Assembly (NCBI GenBank): GCA_937924405.1
Contig: CALDVW010000084.1
Span: 1-63,288 of the forward strand
Length of the DNA stretch: 63,288 bases
DNA from: an uncultured Lysobacterales bacterium
GTDB lineage: Bacteria; Pseudomonadota; Gammaproteobacteria; Xanthomonadales; SZUA-36
Direction: 5' to 3'
Shown in pieces: positions 1-9,648 of the stretch (position 1 is the first letter of the stretch; each line of letters opens with the position of its first letter). The position numbers and the translations under genes were made by a program. Under the pieces are notes generated by a model. It saw nothing but the letters and a program-made list of their open reading frames with translations, was not told the origin of the DNA and did not search any database.

Positions 1-29
1 TATTGAAAAGTCTTGATCAGTTTTTGCAC
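1..29 (-). CDS. pnp: Polyribonucleotide nucleotidyltransferase, first nine codons only
   Basis: The window edge cuts this gene. Reading minus from position 29, a GTG start is followed by codons for VQKLIKTFQ, which resembles the usual PNPase N-terminus (xxKxTKTFQYG). An AGGA Shine-Dalgarno lies about eight bases upstream. Position directly downstream of rpsO matches the conserved rpsO-pnp order of gammaproteobacteria. PNPase is a 3'-5' phosphorolytic exoribonuclease of the degradosome. Only nine codons are visible, so the call rests mainly on synteny plus this short match. Confidence 0.65.
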
Positions 30-126
30 TGGTCTGTTCCTGTGTTTGTGTTTAAAGCATATGTGCGAACGCCCCGGAAGATAAGAATCTACCAGAGCGA
101 AGGCCTTGCCTTTCCGTGCCGAAGAG

Positions 127-396
127 TTAGCGGCGCAGACCGAGACGTTTAATCAGATCGCGATACCGCTCAATATCCTTTTTTCTCAGGTAATCGAGCA
201 GGCTGCGACGCTGATTCACCATGCGCAATAATCCGCGACGTGAATGGTGATCGCCCTTGTGAGCCTTGAAATGGTCGGTGAGGTATTGGATACGGCCGGT
301 CAACAATGCGACCTGGACCTCGGGAGATCCGGTATCGCTTTCCGAACGAGCGTACTCGCTGACAATTTTTGCCTTTGCTTCTGCATTAAAAGACAT
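127..396 (-). CDS. rpsO: 30S ribosomal protein S15
   Basis: An 89-residue protein of the usual S15 length. It binds 16S rRNA helices in the platform of the small subunit. Family landmarks are visible: [13 protein letters not shown] near residues 21-33, [12 protein letters not shown] near 46-57, and the basic C-terminus ending RLGLRR. The start is the ATG at 394-396, because it is preceded by a strong GGAGAAGG Shine-Dalgarno; a longer reading frame upstream of it adds only non-homologous residues. It sits between truB and pnp. In E. coli S15 represses its own mRNA; no claim is made for that here because the upstream pseudoknot was not modelled. Confidence 0.97.
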   Translation of the reverse strand: MSFNAEAKAKIVSEYARSESDTGSPEVQVALLTGRIQYLTDHFKAHKGDHHSRRGLLRMVNQRRSLLDYLRKKDIERYRDLIKRLGLRR

Positions 397-432
397 GGTT
401 CCTTCTCCATATCTAGAGCCGCGAAGCCTTTG

Positions 433-458
433 TAAAAACCCGCCGGATAAACATCCGG
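433..458 (-). terminator. Rho-independent terminator between truB and rpsO
   Basis: On the minus strand the sequence CCGGAT-GTTT-ATCCGG (443-458) forms a perfect six-pair stem with a four-base loop. It is followed by CGGG and a run of five T (434-438). It lies 76 bases after the truB stop and 37 bases before the rpsO start, so it would end or attenuate the rimP-truB transcript and leave rpsO to its own promoter. Confidence 0.75.
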
Positions 459-533
459 TTAGTTCAAGGGTCTTTGCAAAAACTTCGAAGCCCCGGTGGT
501 TTAAAAATAGCGCGCCATTGTATGCCGACTTCA

Positions 534-1442
534 CTACCCATGCAAGTGCATAATGCGCCTGGGTTTAAGCGATTGATCAGGAAGAATTTCGCCGAGACCC
601 AGCAGATGGTCGCCGGGGCCGTATACCCGGACAGGGCCTGGCAGGCCCGGGGTGTTTGGGATCGGGTTGCCGTGGCTGAACCGTGTTTCTTCGTTTTCTT
701 CCAGAGTCACCCTGGGCCAATCGGTGAGACCCGCATCCACCGGTAGCAGACAACTGTCGATCGTCTCGTCTTCCGCCCGGGACTCGAGTTCCGCCAGGCT
801 TTTCATATCCTGCTCCTCAAACGGTTCCACCCTTAAGCGGTGAAGTGCCTGCAGATGAGCGCAGCAGCCCAATTTTTCCGCAATGTCCTCAGCCAGGGTG
901 CGCACATAGGTTCCCTTGGAGCAGTGCACCCTGAACTCGAGGACAGGTGAGTCCCAGCGCGACAATTCCAATGAGTGAACAGAGACGGTCCGCGCCTTAC
1001 GCTCCACTTTCTTACCGGCGCGAGCCAGTTTGTACAGTGGCTGACCTTCGTGCTTGAGCGCTGAATACATGGGCGGAACCTGCTCGATGTCGCCGTGAAA
1101 TTGGGCGAAGACGGCTTTTATCTGCTCCTCATCGAGTTCCGGCACCGGCATTTCACGGGTGACATCACCCTCGATGTCACCGGTAGAGGTCGAGGTGCCC
1201 AGCCAGGCGCGGGCCAGGTAGGTTTTCGAGGCATCCAGCATGAGCCCGGCCGTCTTGCTGGCTTCTCCCAGGCAAATGGGCAACATGCCGGTGGCAAACG
1301 GGTCGAGACTGCCGGTATGGCCGGCTTTACGGGCATCGAACAGCCAACGGACTTTCTGTAACGCCTGGTTGGAGGAATAACCGGGGGGTTTGTCCAGCAG
1401 AACAATACCATGAACGTTTCTGCCTTTATTGCGCCGGCTCAT
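534..1442 (-). CDS. truB: tRNA pseudouridine(55) synthase TruB
   Basis: A 302-residue enzyme that isomerises U55 in the T-loop of elongator tRNAs. The catalytic motif [12 protein letters not shown] is at residues 41-52, with Asp47 as nucleophile, and the N-terminal [14 protein letters not shown] segment is typical of the family. The C-terminal part around residues 240-302 is consistent with the PUA-like RNA-binding tail. The ATG start overlaps the rbfA stop in an ATGA arrangement, which suggests translational coupling. Its place after infB and rbfA is the standard order. Confidence 0.96.
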   Translation of the reverse strand: MSRRNKGRNVHGIVLLDKPPGYSSNQALQKVRWLFDARKAGHTGSLDPFATGMLPICLGEASKTAGLMLDASKTYLARAWLGTSTSTGDIEGDVTREMPVPELDEEQIKAVFAQFHGDIEQVPPMYSALKHEGQPLYKLARAGKKVERKARTVSVHSLELSRWDSPVLEFRVHCSKGTYVRTLAEDIAEKLGCCAHLQALHRLRVEPFEEQDMKSLAELESRAEDETIDSCLLPVDAGLTDWPRVTLEENEETRFSHGNPIPNTPGLPGPVRVYGPGDHLLGLGEILPDQSLKPRRIMHLHG

Positions 1443-1828
1443 TCTTTACCGTCGAGGTCTAAGTCTCCGGGATCGTTGCGATCAGATTCGACAGCGGCAT
1501 CGATCAGGCTGTCCATGCGCTGGCCTGTTTCGACCGACGCATCGTGTTCGAAATGCAATTCCGGAACCGACCGGATGCGCATTTTCTGGCCCAGCCGAGA
1601 ACGCAGATATCCAGCAGCCCGGTTAAGCGCCTTAACACTGGAAACCGCTTTCTCAGGTTCAAAAACCGTTATAAAAACCTTCGCGTGAGCCAGGTCGCGG
1701 GAGACTTCAACGTCCGAAAGACCGATAAATCCGACTTCGGGGTCTTTGACCTCCAGCTGGATTAATTGCGCCAGTTCCCTTCTCAGGGTACCGGCGACGC
1801 GTTCGGATCGATTGAATTCCCGCGGCAC
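1439..1828 (-). CDS. rbfA: 30S ribosome-binding factor RbfA
   Basis: A 129-residue KH-fold protein that helps mature the 5' end of 16S rRNA and assists late 30S assembly. The opening MPREFNRSERVAGTLRRELA and the central VEVSRDLAHAKVFITVF strand are characteristic. The C-terminus is acidic ([14 protein letters not shown]). It starts 17 bases after infB and its stop overlaps the truB start. Confidence 0.95.
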   Translation of the reverse strand: MPREFNRSERVAGTLRRELAQLIQLEVKDPEVGFIGLSDVEVSRDLAHAKVFITVFEPEKAVSSVKALNRAAGYLRSRLGQKMRIRSVPELHFEHDASVETGQRMDSLIDAAVESDRNDPGDLDLDGKE

Positions 1829-1845
1829 GGCCTAGTGTCCTGTCC

Positions 1846-4395
1846 TCAAAGCGTCCTGGCTACTTCGATGCGTTCAAAACACTCGATCTGGTCGCCCGGC
1901 TTGACGTCGTTATACATCTTCACGCCGATTCCACACTCGGTCCCGGATTGCACTTCCTTGACGTCGTCCTTGAAGCGCCGGAGTGATTCCAGCTCACCTT
2001 CAAAAATCACTACGTTATCGCGCAAAACGCGGATCGGGTTGTGGCTTCGTACGATGCCTTCAACCACCAGGCAACCGGCAATGGCCCCGAGCTTGGAAGA
2101 GCGGAACACATCCTTTACCTCGGCCAGGCCAAGGATTTGCTCTTTGACCTCGGTTCCGAGCAAACCGGAGATGGCCTTTTTAACCTCATCGATGGCGTCA
2201 TAGATCACACTGTAGTAATGCAGATCGAGCTCATGCTCCTGGATCACCTTGCGGGCGGTTGCGTCCGCGCGGACATTGAAACCTATAATAATGGCATTGG
2301 ACGCCTGCGCCAGAGACGCATCGTTTTCAGTAATGGCGCCGACACCCGAGGCTACAACGTTGACCTTTACATCGTCGTTGCTGAGCCTGGTCAGCGCATC
2401 GCGTAATGCTTCGACACTGCCCTGGACGTCGGCCCGGATGAGCAGATTGACACTGGTTTGCTCTTCCTGACCCATGTTTTCGAACAGGTTTTGCAATTTC
2501 GCAGCCTGCTGGCGGGCCAGGCGTGATTCACGCTGCCGTTCCTGGCGCTGAGATGAGGCCTCCCTGGCCTTGCGTTCATTGGCAACAGCCAACATTTCAT
2601 CTCCGGCTGCAGGCACTCCTGAAAGACCCTGCACTACCGCTGGCATGGATGGCCCGGCTTCCTCGATCGCATCTCCTGCCTCGTTGAACATCGCGCGCAC
2701 TCGGCCATATTCCTGTCCGGCAAGAATCATGTCTCCGCGTCTCAGGGTGCCCTGTTGAATGAGCAGTGTGGCGATAGGACCGCGGCCTTTGTCCAGGCTG
2801 GATTCAACCACCACGCCTCGCGCCTTGCTTTCGGGATTGGCGGAAAGCTCCATGACCTCCGCCTGTAGCAGTACGTTTTCCAGCAGGGAATCGACGCCTT
2901 CGCCGGTTATCGCTGAAACGTTAACGAAAATATCTTCACCGCCCCAATCTTCAGGGATCACCTCTTCCTTGGACAATTCAGTACGAACACGGTCGAGATC
3001 TGCATCCGGTTTGTCTATCTTGTTGACTGCAACAATTATCGGCGTGCCTGCGGCCCTGGAGTGCTGGATTGCCTCTTTGGTCTGAGGCATGACACCGTCA
3101 TCGGCCGCCACCACCAGGATCACGATATCCGTTGCCTGCGCGCCACGAGCCCGCATGGCGGTAAATGCCGCATGGCCTGGTGTATCGAGAAAAGTAATCA
3201 CACCGCGATCGGTTTTTACGTGGTAAGCACCGATGTGCTGGGTAATGCCACCCGCCTCGGCATCAGCTACGTGCGAGTGCCTTATATAATCGAGAAGGGA
3301 CGTTTTGCCGTGGTCAACGTGTCCCATCACGGTAACGACCGGCGGCCTGGTGACGAGTTCGCCTTTCACCTCGTGCTCTTCGGCAATCAGTTCGCTCTCG
3401 ATATCCTTTTCTTCGGCCGGCTTGCCAGTGTGGCCCATTTCTTCAACCACGAGAATGGCCGTGTCCTGATCCAGGCTCTGGTTGATCGTTACCATGATGC
3501 CCATTTGCATCAGGACTTTGATGACTTCTCCCGCCTTGACGGCCATCTGCTTGGCCAGGTCAGCAACCGTGATCGCTTCCGGGATCGCAACCTCCCTGGT
3601 TACGGGCGCCGTGGGGCGCGAGAAACCATGCTCTGAAGGGCCCGATGTCGACTGTCGCATCCGCAACCCGGGTTTACGCCGCCGCGCCGCCGCACCGCCG
3701 GCCACGTGAAGTTCCTTACGGCCGTAGCGTGTGGCCGACTTGCCCTTGCTTTTACTTTTCTCCTGTTCGCGCTTTCGCTGCTCCTCGACCAGCTTGCGGG
3801 AACGCTCTTCTTCTTTTTTGCGCTCTGCATCCTCCGCCTGGCGCCGGGCTTCTTCCTGCTGGACCTTTTCTTCAGCCTCCTTGCGGGATTTTTCTTCGGC
3901 TTGTTTCCGGGCTGTCTCTTCAGCCACCAGACGGGCTTTTTCTTCATTCTCCAGCCGCGCCTTCTCGGCTGCTTCGGTCAAGGCCTGTTCTTCCGCTGCC
4001 CTTTTTGCCCGTGACTCCTCGAGAAGCTTCTTAGCTTCTTCGCGCTCGGAATCCAGAGTACCCATCTGTTCCTGGACAACTTCACGCTTGACGTAGGTGC
4101 GCCGCTTGCGAACTTCCACATTGACCGTGCGAGTAGCGGCCCGCGGGCCTGACCCGGACACCCGCAGTTCGCTCACCGTTTTGCGCTTGAGCGTGACTTT
4201 GCGCGGCGCCGTGGCATCGCTCTCTACTTTTCCGTGGCTGGCCCGCAAATGAGCAAGCAATTTCTTCTTGTCATCGTTGGAGACCTCGTCATCACCACCG
4301 CTGGCTTCGATACCGGCATCTTTAAGCTGTGTGAGCAGCTTTTCGCTGTCTACACCCAGTACATCAGCCAATTGTGAGACGGTTACTTTGGACAT
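1846..4395 (-). CDS. infB: Translation initiation factor IF-2
   Basis: An 849-residue GTPase that places initiator fMet-tRNA on the 30S subunit. Visible parts in order are an N-terminal IF2_N domain (about 1-50), a long charged Glu/Lys/Arg-rich coiled-coil linker (about 110-220), a second IF2_N-like domain (about 271-320), then the G domain with G1 GHVDHGKT at 358-365 and DTPGH and NKID downstream. The rest is the usual EF-Tu-like domain II and C-terminal fMet-tRNA-binding domains. The ATG at 4393-4395 has an AGGAG Shine-Dalgarno six bases upstream. It lies 39 bases after nusA in the same operon as the initiator tRNA. Confidence 0.98.
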   Translation of the reverse strand: MSKVTVSQLADVLGVDSEKLLTQLKDAGIEASGGDDEVSNDDKKKLLAHLRASHGKVESDATAPRKVTLKRKTVSELRVSGSGPRAATRTVNVEVRKRRTYVKREVVQEQMGTLDSEREEAKKLLEESRAKRAAEEQALTEAAEKARLENEEKARLVAEETARKQAEEKSRKEAEEKVQQEEARRQAEDAERKKEEERSRKLVEEQRKREQEKSKSKGKSATRYGRKELHVAGGAAARRRKPGLRMRQSTSGPSEHGFSRPTAPVTREVAIPEAITVADLAKQMAVKAGEVIKVLMQMGIMVTINQSLDQDTAILVVEEMGHTGKPAEEKDIESELIAEEHEVKGELVTRPPVVTVMGHVDHGKTSLLDYIRHSHVADAEAGGITQHIGAYHVKTDRGVITFLDTPGHAAFTAMRARGAQATDIVILVVAADDGVMPQTKEAIQHSRAAGTPIIVAVNKIDKPDADLDRVRTELSKEEVIPEDWGGEDIFVNVSAITGEGVDSLLENVLLQAEVMELSANPESKARGVVVESSLDKGRGPIATLLIQQGTLRRGDMILAGQEYGRVRAMFNEAGDAIEEAGPSMPAVVQGLSGVPAAGDEMLAVANERKAREASSQRQERQRESRLARQQAAKLQNLFENMGQEEQTSVNLLIRADVQGSVEALRDALTRLSNDDVKVNVVASGVGAITENDASLAQASNAIIIGFNVRADATARKVIQEHELDLHYYSVIYDAIDEVKKAISGLLGTEVKEQILGLAEVKDVFRSSKLGAIAGCLVVEGIVRSHNPIRVLRDNVVIFEGELESLRRFKDDVKEVQSGTECGIGVKMYNDVKPGDQIECFERIEVARTL

Positions 4396-4434
4396 ATTTT
4401 GCTCCTGAAAAACTACTGGGCTCCGTGTTGCCGC

Positions 4435-5928
4435 TTACTCTTCTTCGGCAAACCACGGTGCTCGGGCCGCCATAATCAGCTCAGCAGCTTCTTCGTCACT
4501 CATTTCATCAATTTCCACTAACTCGTCGACCGCCAGTTCCGCCAGGTCTTCCTGCGAACGGACACCTTTTTCAGCCAGGCGGAAAGCAAGTCGTTCAGTC
4601 ATGCCTTCGAGTTGCATCAAATCATCTTCGGGGGCGTTTTCATCGAGTACTTCTTCCTTTGCGATCAGCTGGGTCAGCAGCGCATCGCGTGCCCGACGTC
4701 TAATCTCTGTTACGATTTCCTCGTCGAATTCCTCGATTTCGAGCAGCTCCGATTCGGGGACATAAGCCACTTCCTCGATGTTACTGAAGCCTTCCTGTAC
4801 CAGGATATTTGCTACGTCTTCTCCCACGTCCAGGCGCTTCATGAAGCGCTCTAGAATATTCCCCGCCTCTTCCTCGCTCTTCTGTTCCGCCTGCTCGATA
4901 GTCAGGACGTTGAGTTCCCAACCGGATAATTCGCTCGCCAGCCTGACATTCTGCCCGCCGCGGCCAATCGCCTGCGACAGGTTGGATTCCTCGACGGCGA
5001 TATCCATCGACTGGTTTTCCTCGTCAACCACGATCGAAGCCACTTCAGCAGGCGCCATGGCATTGATCACGAACTGCGCGGGGTTGTCGTCCCACAGGAT
5101 GATATCTATGCGTTCGCCTGCCAGTTCGTTGGACACAGCCTGTACACGCGAGCCTCGCATGCCGACACAGGCACCGATCGGGTCAGTGCGCCGGTCATTG
5201 GAGCGCACGGCGATCTTGGCCCTGCGACCGGGATCACGCGCGCCTCCCATGATTGAGAGCAGGTCCTGGCCGATTTCAGGAACCTCGAGCTCGAACAAGG
5301 CGACCAGAAATTCCACGATGGTACGGCTGGCAAACAGCTGCGGCCCACGGGGTTCCGCCCTGACTTCGTACAGGTAAGCCCGCAGGCGGTCACCGGGGCG
5401 AACGGATTCGCCGGGCACCATGTTGCGCTGTGAGATGAAGGCCTCTGCATTGCCTCCGAGGTCGAGGTAAACGTTGCCACGCTCGACCCGCTTGACGATT
5501 CCGTTGATCAATTCGCCCGCCCGGTCCAGGTACGCTTCCACAACCTGGGCCCGCTCGGCTTCGCGCACGCGCTGCACAATGACCTGTTTTGCAGTCTGGG
5601 CTGCAATTCTCCCGAAAGCCGCATTTTCCATCGGCTCTTCGATGAAGCCGCCGATTTCAATATCCGCTTCGATGGCCTGTGCCGCCGCCAGGAATAACTG
5701 GGCGTCTTCGAATTCCATTTCGGCATCGTCTTCGATCACTTCCCAACGCCGAAAAGTCTCGTATTCACCGGTTTCACGGTCGATCGCCACCCGCACGTCA
5801 CGCTCTTCTTCGCTCAGCTTTCGTGCAGCCGATGCCAGCGCGGCTTCCAGTGCGCCAAAAATCACATCCTTGCTTACGCCTTTTTCGTTGGATACGGCAT
5901 CCACAACCAGCAGGATTTCTTTGCTCAT
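4435..5928 (-). CDS. nusA: Transcription termination/antitermination factor NusA
   Basis: A 497-residue RNA polymerase-binding factor that acts in pausing, termination and rrn antitermination. The N-terminal RNAP-binding domain, the S1 domain (GIVKRVERGNVYLDLGGNAEA), two KH domains (GACVGMRGSRVQAV and AIGRGGQNVRLAS) and two helix-hairpin-helix acidic repeats at the C-terminus are all visible. The presence of both acidic repeats matches the gammaproteobacterial form. The start overlaps the rimP stop (ATGA), so the two are probably translated in a coupled way. Confidence 0.97.
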   Translation of the reverse strand: MSKEILLVVDAVSNEKGVSKDVIFGALEAALASAARKLSEEERDVRVAIDRETGEYETFRRWEVIEDDAEMEFEDAQLFLAAAQAIEADIEIGGFIEEPMENAAFGRIAAQTAKQVIVQRVREAERAQVVEAYLDRAGELINGIVKRVERGNVYLDLGGNAEAFISQRNMVPGESVRPGDRLRAYLYEVRAEPRGPQLFASRTIVEFLVALFELEVPEIGQDLLSIMGGARDPGRRAKIAVRSNDRRTDPIGACVGMRGSRVQAVSNELAGERIDIILWDDNPAQFVINAMAPAEVASIVVDEENQSMDIAVEESNLSQAIGRGGQNVRLASELSGWELNVLTIEQAEQKSEEEAGNILERFMKRLDVGEDVANILVQEGFSNIEEVAYVPESELLEIEEFDEEIVTEIRRRARDALLTQLIAKEEVLDENAPEDDLMQLEGMTERLAFRLAEKGVRSQEDLAELAVDELVEIDEMSDEEAAELIMAARAPWFAEEE

Positions 5929-6413
5929 CGCGACTCTTCTCTCTTTGAAAATAAATTATCGTAGTCAGGAACCAACCTCGCCTTAGCGACATTGCCCGTG
6001 TCCAGCAATACTTCCATACCATCCACGTCCAGCTTGATCCGGTCATCATCGACGCCCAGGATTATGCCCTTGAATTTCCTTCTTCCCTCAATAGGTGCAT
6101 ATAGGGAAATCCGCGCTTGCTCACCGGTGAACTGCTCAAACTGCTCCAGCGTAAAAAGCGGCCGGTCCAGGCCTGGCGATGAAATTTCCAGGCTGTATTG
6201 ACCTGGAATGGGGTCTTCAACGTCGAGTAATGCAGCCGCTTCCCGGCTCACCCTCTCACAGTCTTCGACGGCGATCCCGTCCGGATTGTCAATATATACG
6301 GCCAACACAGGGTTCCCGGGGTCCCTGCGTTGCTCCAGGCCAACGAATTCGTAGCCCAGGTCTTCAACCAGTGGCTTCAGTAAATTTGTCAGCTTGACAG
6401 AACTCAATCTCAT
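5925..6413 (-). CDS. rimP: Ribosome maturation factor RimP
   Basis: A 162-residue 30S assembly factor. The family signature LEISSPGLDRPL lies near the middle, and VYIDNPDGIAVEDCERVSR is typical of the N-terminal domain. It is the first protein gene after the initiator tRNA. The ATG at 6411-6413 follows GGAG with almost no spacer; a TTG two codons later would have better spacing, so the exact start is slightly uncertain. Confidence 0.95.
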   Translation of the reverse strand: MRLSSVKLTNLLKPLVEDLGYEFVGLEQRRDPGNPVLAVYIDNPDGIAVEDCERVSREAAALLDVEDPIPGQYSLEISSPGLDRPLFTLEQFEQFTGEQARISLYAPIEGRRKFKGIILGVDDDRIKLDVDGMEVLLDTGNVAKARLVPDYDNLFSKREESR

Positions 6414-6448
6414 CTCCGTTCAGGGTCCTCGCTGCAATCAACGGGACA

Positions 6449-6470
6449 CAAAAAAAGGGCTCGCTGGCCC
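6449..6470 (-). terminator. Second of two tandem terminators between initiator tRNA and rimP
   Basis: Minus-strand stem GGGC/GCCC (6467-6470 with 6457-6460), six-base loop, followed by seven T (6450-6456). The stem is short but the T tract is long. It lies 36 bases before the rimP start and downstream of a stronger terminator. Confidence 0.6.
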
Positions 6471-6490
6471 CCAAAACCTTCACCTGTCCA

Positions 6491-6516
6491 AGAAAAAGGC
6501 CCCTGCTGGGGCCTTT
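6491..6516 (-). terminator. Strong terminator just after the initiator tRNA
   Basis: Minus-strand hairpin with a nine-pair stem AAAGGCCCC/GGGGCCTTT (6508-6516 with 6495-6503) and loop AGCA, running into five T (6493-6497). It starts 11 bases after the CCA end of the tRNA. It would release tRNA transcripts and limit read-through into rimP-nusA-infB. Confidence 0.85.
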
Positions 6517-6526
6517 CGAAAGAACT

Positions 6527-6603
6527 TGGTAGCGGGGGCAGGATTCGAACCTGCGACCTTCGGGTTATGAGCCCGACGAGCTGCCAGACTGCTCCACCCC
6601 GCA
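6527..6603 (-). tRNA. Initiator tRNA-fMet (CAU)
   Basis: A 77-base tRNA with encoded CCA. The anticodon loop is CTCATAA (anticodon CAU). Initiator features are visible: three consecutive G-C pairs at the base of the anticodon stem (GGG/CCC), an A11-U24 pair in the D stem, and no pair between positions 1 and 72. Here positions 1 and 72 are both U, whereas E. coli has C1-A72. D stem GAGC/GCTC and T stem GCAGG/CCTGC are intact. It heads the rimP-nusA-infB operon, like metY in E. coli. Confidence 0.97.
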
Positions 6604-6617
6604 TCAGCAGGTGGGGA

Positions 6618-6646
6618 ATGATATAGACTCCACCGGACTAATTCAA
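6618..6646 (-). promoter_or_regulatory. Sigma70-type promoter for the initiator tRNA and rimP operon
   Basis: On the minus strand, -35 TTGAAT (6641-6646) and -10 TATCAT (6618-6623) are separated by 17 bases. Transcription would start a few bases before the tRNA 5' end at 6603. The -35 box overlaps the last codons of nuoN. Confidence 0.6.
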
Positions 6647-8088
6647 GCCCCGAACGACGCCATGCAGATCGCAATCAATGAACTTGAGAAAATACCCAAC
6701 CCCAGCATCATCACTCCATTCAGTGAAATTGCCGCCCTGAAATCGACTGGAGCCTCGATTGGAGACTCGGTTACCGGCTCGTCAAAATACATTAATTTGA
6801 CCACACGGATGTAATAAAATGCCCCGACCACTGAAAATATAACCGCAATAACTGCTAGCCAGATCAACCCTGCGTCGAGGGCGGCCTTGATCACCAGCCA
6901 TTTTGCGAAAAAGCCGACAAATACGGGAACACCCGCCATGGAAAACATGACCATGGCCATGATGGCCGCATACCAGCTGTTACGCTGGTTGAGTCCCTTG
7001 AAGTCATCCAGCTTCTCGGCCTCCACACCCCGTGCCGAAAGCAGGATCACCATGCCAAAACCAGCCGCGGACATGAGCGAGTAGACGATGACGTAAAACA
7101 TACCCGCACCGAATCCGGTCGCAGTTCCGGGTAGCAGGCCCATCAATACGAAGCCCATATGCGAGATTGTGGAATATGCCAGCATGCGCTTGATATTGGT
7201 CTGCGCAATAGCCGCCAGGTTACCGAGAATGATCGAAAGAACCGCCAGGATACTGAGCATCTGAGACCAGTCTGTGTGAAGATCGCCCAGCCCGGTTTGA
7301 AGCAGGCGGATCGCCATCGCGAAAGCTGCCATTTTCGGTACGGATGAAATGAACAGCGTGGTTGCAACCGGCGCGCCCTGATAGACGTCCGGAATCCACA
7401 TATGGAACGGTACCACGCCCAGTTTGAACGCCAACCCCACTACCAGGAAGACCAGCCCGAATATCAGCATGGTGTCGTCGCTCCCCGTCAGCCGCACGGC
7501 CTCTGCGATCTGGTACAGATCCACACTGCCGGTCGCCCCATAAATCATCGACATGCCATAAAGCAGCATTCCAGAGGCCATCGAGCCCAGTACGAAATAT
7601 TTCATTGCCGCTTCGGAGCCCTTGCGGGAATCCCTGTCGAACGCAACCAGCGCATATGATGAAAGGGAGATCAGCTCAAGCCCCAGGTAAATCATTACCA
7701 GGCTGTTGGCCGATATCAACAACATCACACCCAGCAGGGCGAACAGCGAAAGCGTGTAAAAGTCGGAACGAAACATCCGGAACTGCCGCAGGCAGAACTT
7801 GGAATAGACGTACACGATCGCCAGGACGAAATAGCTGAACAATTTCAGTACGTCACCCATCGGGTCCCGAATGAATGATCCGTTGAAAGCCAGTGCCGAC
7901 CTTGCCCCATCTGAAGTGTAATCGCCCCTGAGCGTGATGATGGCGGCGAAAATCAGGGTAATGACAGCCAGCATATGGATGATGCCGCGCCGCTCCTCAA
8001 CCAGGAACAGGTCAGCCACCAGAATCACGCATGCCATGGTCAACACCCAGAATTCCGGGGCGGCCAGCAACATGTTTGCACTATTCAT
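6643..8088 (-). CDS. nuoN: NADH-quinone oxidoreductase subunit N
   Basis: A 481-residue inner-membrane subunit with about 14 predicted transmembrane helices, one of the three antiporter-like proton channels of complex I. The conserved lysine-bearing helices VGLAFKLGVVPFHMWIPD and NIKRMLAYSTISHMGF are present. It is the last gene of nuoA-N, 14 bases after nuoM. Its 3' end overlaps the -35 box of the initiator tRNA promoter. Confidence 0.97.
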   Translation of the reverse strand: MNSANMLLAAPEFWVLTMACVILVADLFLVEERRGIIHMLAVITLIFAAIITLRGDYTSDGARSALAFNGSFIRDPMGDVLKLFSYFVLAIVYVYSKFCLRQFRMFRSDFYTLSLFALLGVMLLISANSLVMIYLGLELISLSSYALVAFDRDSRKGSEAAMKYFVLGSMASGMLLYGMSMIYGATGSVDLYQIAEAVRLTGSDDTMLIFGLVFLVVGLAFKLGVVPFHMWIPDVYQGAPVATTLFISSVPKMAAFAMAIRLLQTGLGDLHTDWSQMLSILAVLSIILGNLAAIAQTNIKRMLAYSTISHMGFVLMGLLPGTATGFGAGMFYVIVYSLMSAAGFGMVILLSARGVEAEKLDDFKGLNQRNSWYAAIMAMVMFSMAGVPVFVGFFAKWLVIKAALDAGLIWLAVIAVIFSVVGAFYYIRVVKLMYFDEPVTESPIEAPVDFRAAISLNGVMMLGLGIFSSSLIAICMASFGA

Positions 8089-8102
8089 AATTTAATAGAC
8101 CC

Positions 8103-9632
8103 TCAGATTCCTGCCACCGGGAACTTTGGCTGCTGGATATGTTGCAGCAATTGGTCAACTGAAGCGTGCATCAGGTTGACCAACGGCTCTGGCCAAAGCC
8201 CGACCAGCAGGACTGCCACGGCAATGGTTCCCAGTACCAGTGCTTCCCTTGCATTGATATCTTCGAGCATGGCTACGTCGTTACTCGTAACCTCGCCGAA
8301 AATCACGCGTTTGACCAGCCAGAGGCTGTAGGCAGCACCCAGAATCAGAGTAGTAGCCGCCAGGAAGGCGTACCAGAAATTGGCCTGGAACGCTGCCAGG
8401 ATCACCATGAACTCGCCGACAAACCCACTGGTGCCAGGCAGGCCGGAATTGGCCATGAAAAACAGCACCGCCAGCGCCGCAAACCACGGCATTCTGTTGG
8501 CCACGCCGCCATAGTCGGAGATCATGCGGCTGTGCAGGCGGTCGTACAGAACACCTACGCACAGGAACAGGGCGCCCGAGACAAAGCCATGCGAAATCAT
8601 CTGGACCATGGCGCCTTCAACGCCCAGCGCCGCGCCCCTGCCGCTATCCGTGTTCTGAAAGATGGCAAAAGCGAGAAACATGCCCAGAGTGACAAAACCC
8701 ATATGAGAAATGGATGAGTAAGCTATGAGTTTCTTCATGTCCTGCTGAACCAGGGCCACGAAGCCGATATAAACGATGGCAATGAGTGAGAGCATGATAA
8801 TCAGCCAATCGAGCGCAGCCGACGCATCGGGCGTGATCGGAAGGCTGAATCGAATAAACCCGTAACCGCCAATCTTCAGCATGATGGCCGCCAGGATGAC
8901 AGAGCCACCGGTGGGCGCTTCCACATGCGCGTCTGGCAACCATGTATGCACCGGCCACATCGGAATCTTTACCGAAAACGCCGCCAGGAAACCCAGGAAC
9001 AGCCACTTCTGAACCGCAAGCCCCAATGGGAACTGGTGCCAGTCGAGAATGGACCATGAGCCTGACTGGATATAAAGGTAAATCAGCCCGACCAGCATGA
9101 ATACGGAGCCAAGGAAGGTGTAAAGGAAAAACTTGATCGATGCGTAGACCTTCCCGGGGCCGCCCCACATGCCGATCACCAGGAACATCGGGATCAGCAT
9201 GGCCTCGAAAAACGCATAGAAAAGCATCGCGTCAATGGCTGAGAAGACACCGACCATCAATCCTTCCATGATCAGGAAGGAGGCCATGTACTGGTGCACT
9301 CTTTCCTGAATGGACTCCCAACTTGCGATGACAACCAGAACTCCAAAGAAAGTCGTCAGCAGAATCAGCGGAACTGAAAATCCGTCCACGCCAAGGCTGT
9401 AGTAAATATCGAAAGTTTCAATCCAGGGCTTGAGTTCCGTAAACTGCATCGCCGCCGTTGATGTGTCGAAGGCGCTGTACAGAAGGATGCTTAGCAGGAA
9501 CGTGAGGGCTGAAACGGCCAATGCCAGCACCCTTGACAGGGAGGCGCGCTGCTCGCCGGCGGCTACGACAGCCAGCCCGCCGAAAATCGGCAGCCAGATC
9601 AGTAAACTCAGAATGGGCCAGTTTGATGCCAT
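8103..9632 (-). CDS. nuoM: NADH-quinone oxidoreductase subunit M
   Basis: A 509-residue antiporter-like membrane subunit of complex I. Family motifs include FSVKIPMWPVHTWLPDAHVE around residue 225 and QQDMKKLIAYSSISHMGFV after it, which carry the conserved channel lysines and histidines. The glutamate of TM5 lies in the FFEAMLIPMFLVIG segment. It is 16 bases downstream of nuoL and 14 bases upstream of nuoN. Confidence 0.97.
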   Translation of the reverse strand: MASNWPILSLLIWLPIFGGLAVVAAGEQRASLSRVLALAVSALTFLLSILLYSAFDTSTAAMQFTELKPWIETFDIYYSLGVDGFSVPLILLTTFFGVLVVIASWESIQERVHQYMASFLIMEGLMVGVFSAIDAMLFYAFFEAMLIPMFLVIGMWGGPGKVYASIKFFLYTFLGSVFMLVGLIYLYIQSGSWSILDWHQFPLGLAVQKWLFLGFLAAFSVKIPMWPVHTWLPDAHVEAPTGGSVILAAIMLKIGGYGFIRFSLPITPDASAALDWLIIMLSLIAIVYIGFVALVQQDMKKLIAYSSISHMGFVTLGMFLAFAIFQNTDSGRGAALGVEGAMVQMISHGFVSGALFLCVGVLYDRLHSRMISDYGGVANRMPWFAALAVLFFMANSGLPGTSGFVGEFMVILAAFQANFWYAFLAATTLILGAAYSLWLVKRVIFGEVTSNDVAMLEDINAREALVLGTIAVAVLLVGLWPEPLVNLMHASVDQLLQHIQQPKFPVAGI

Positions 9633-9648
9633 TATTCTTTTCGCCCCT

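Noticed and set aside
3731..4096. Short plus-strand open frames opposite the infB linker
   Set aside because: They mirror the repetitive Glu/Lys/Arg linker codons of infB and have no independent support.
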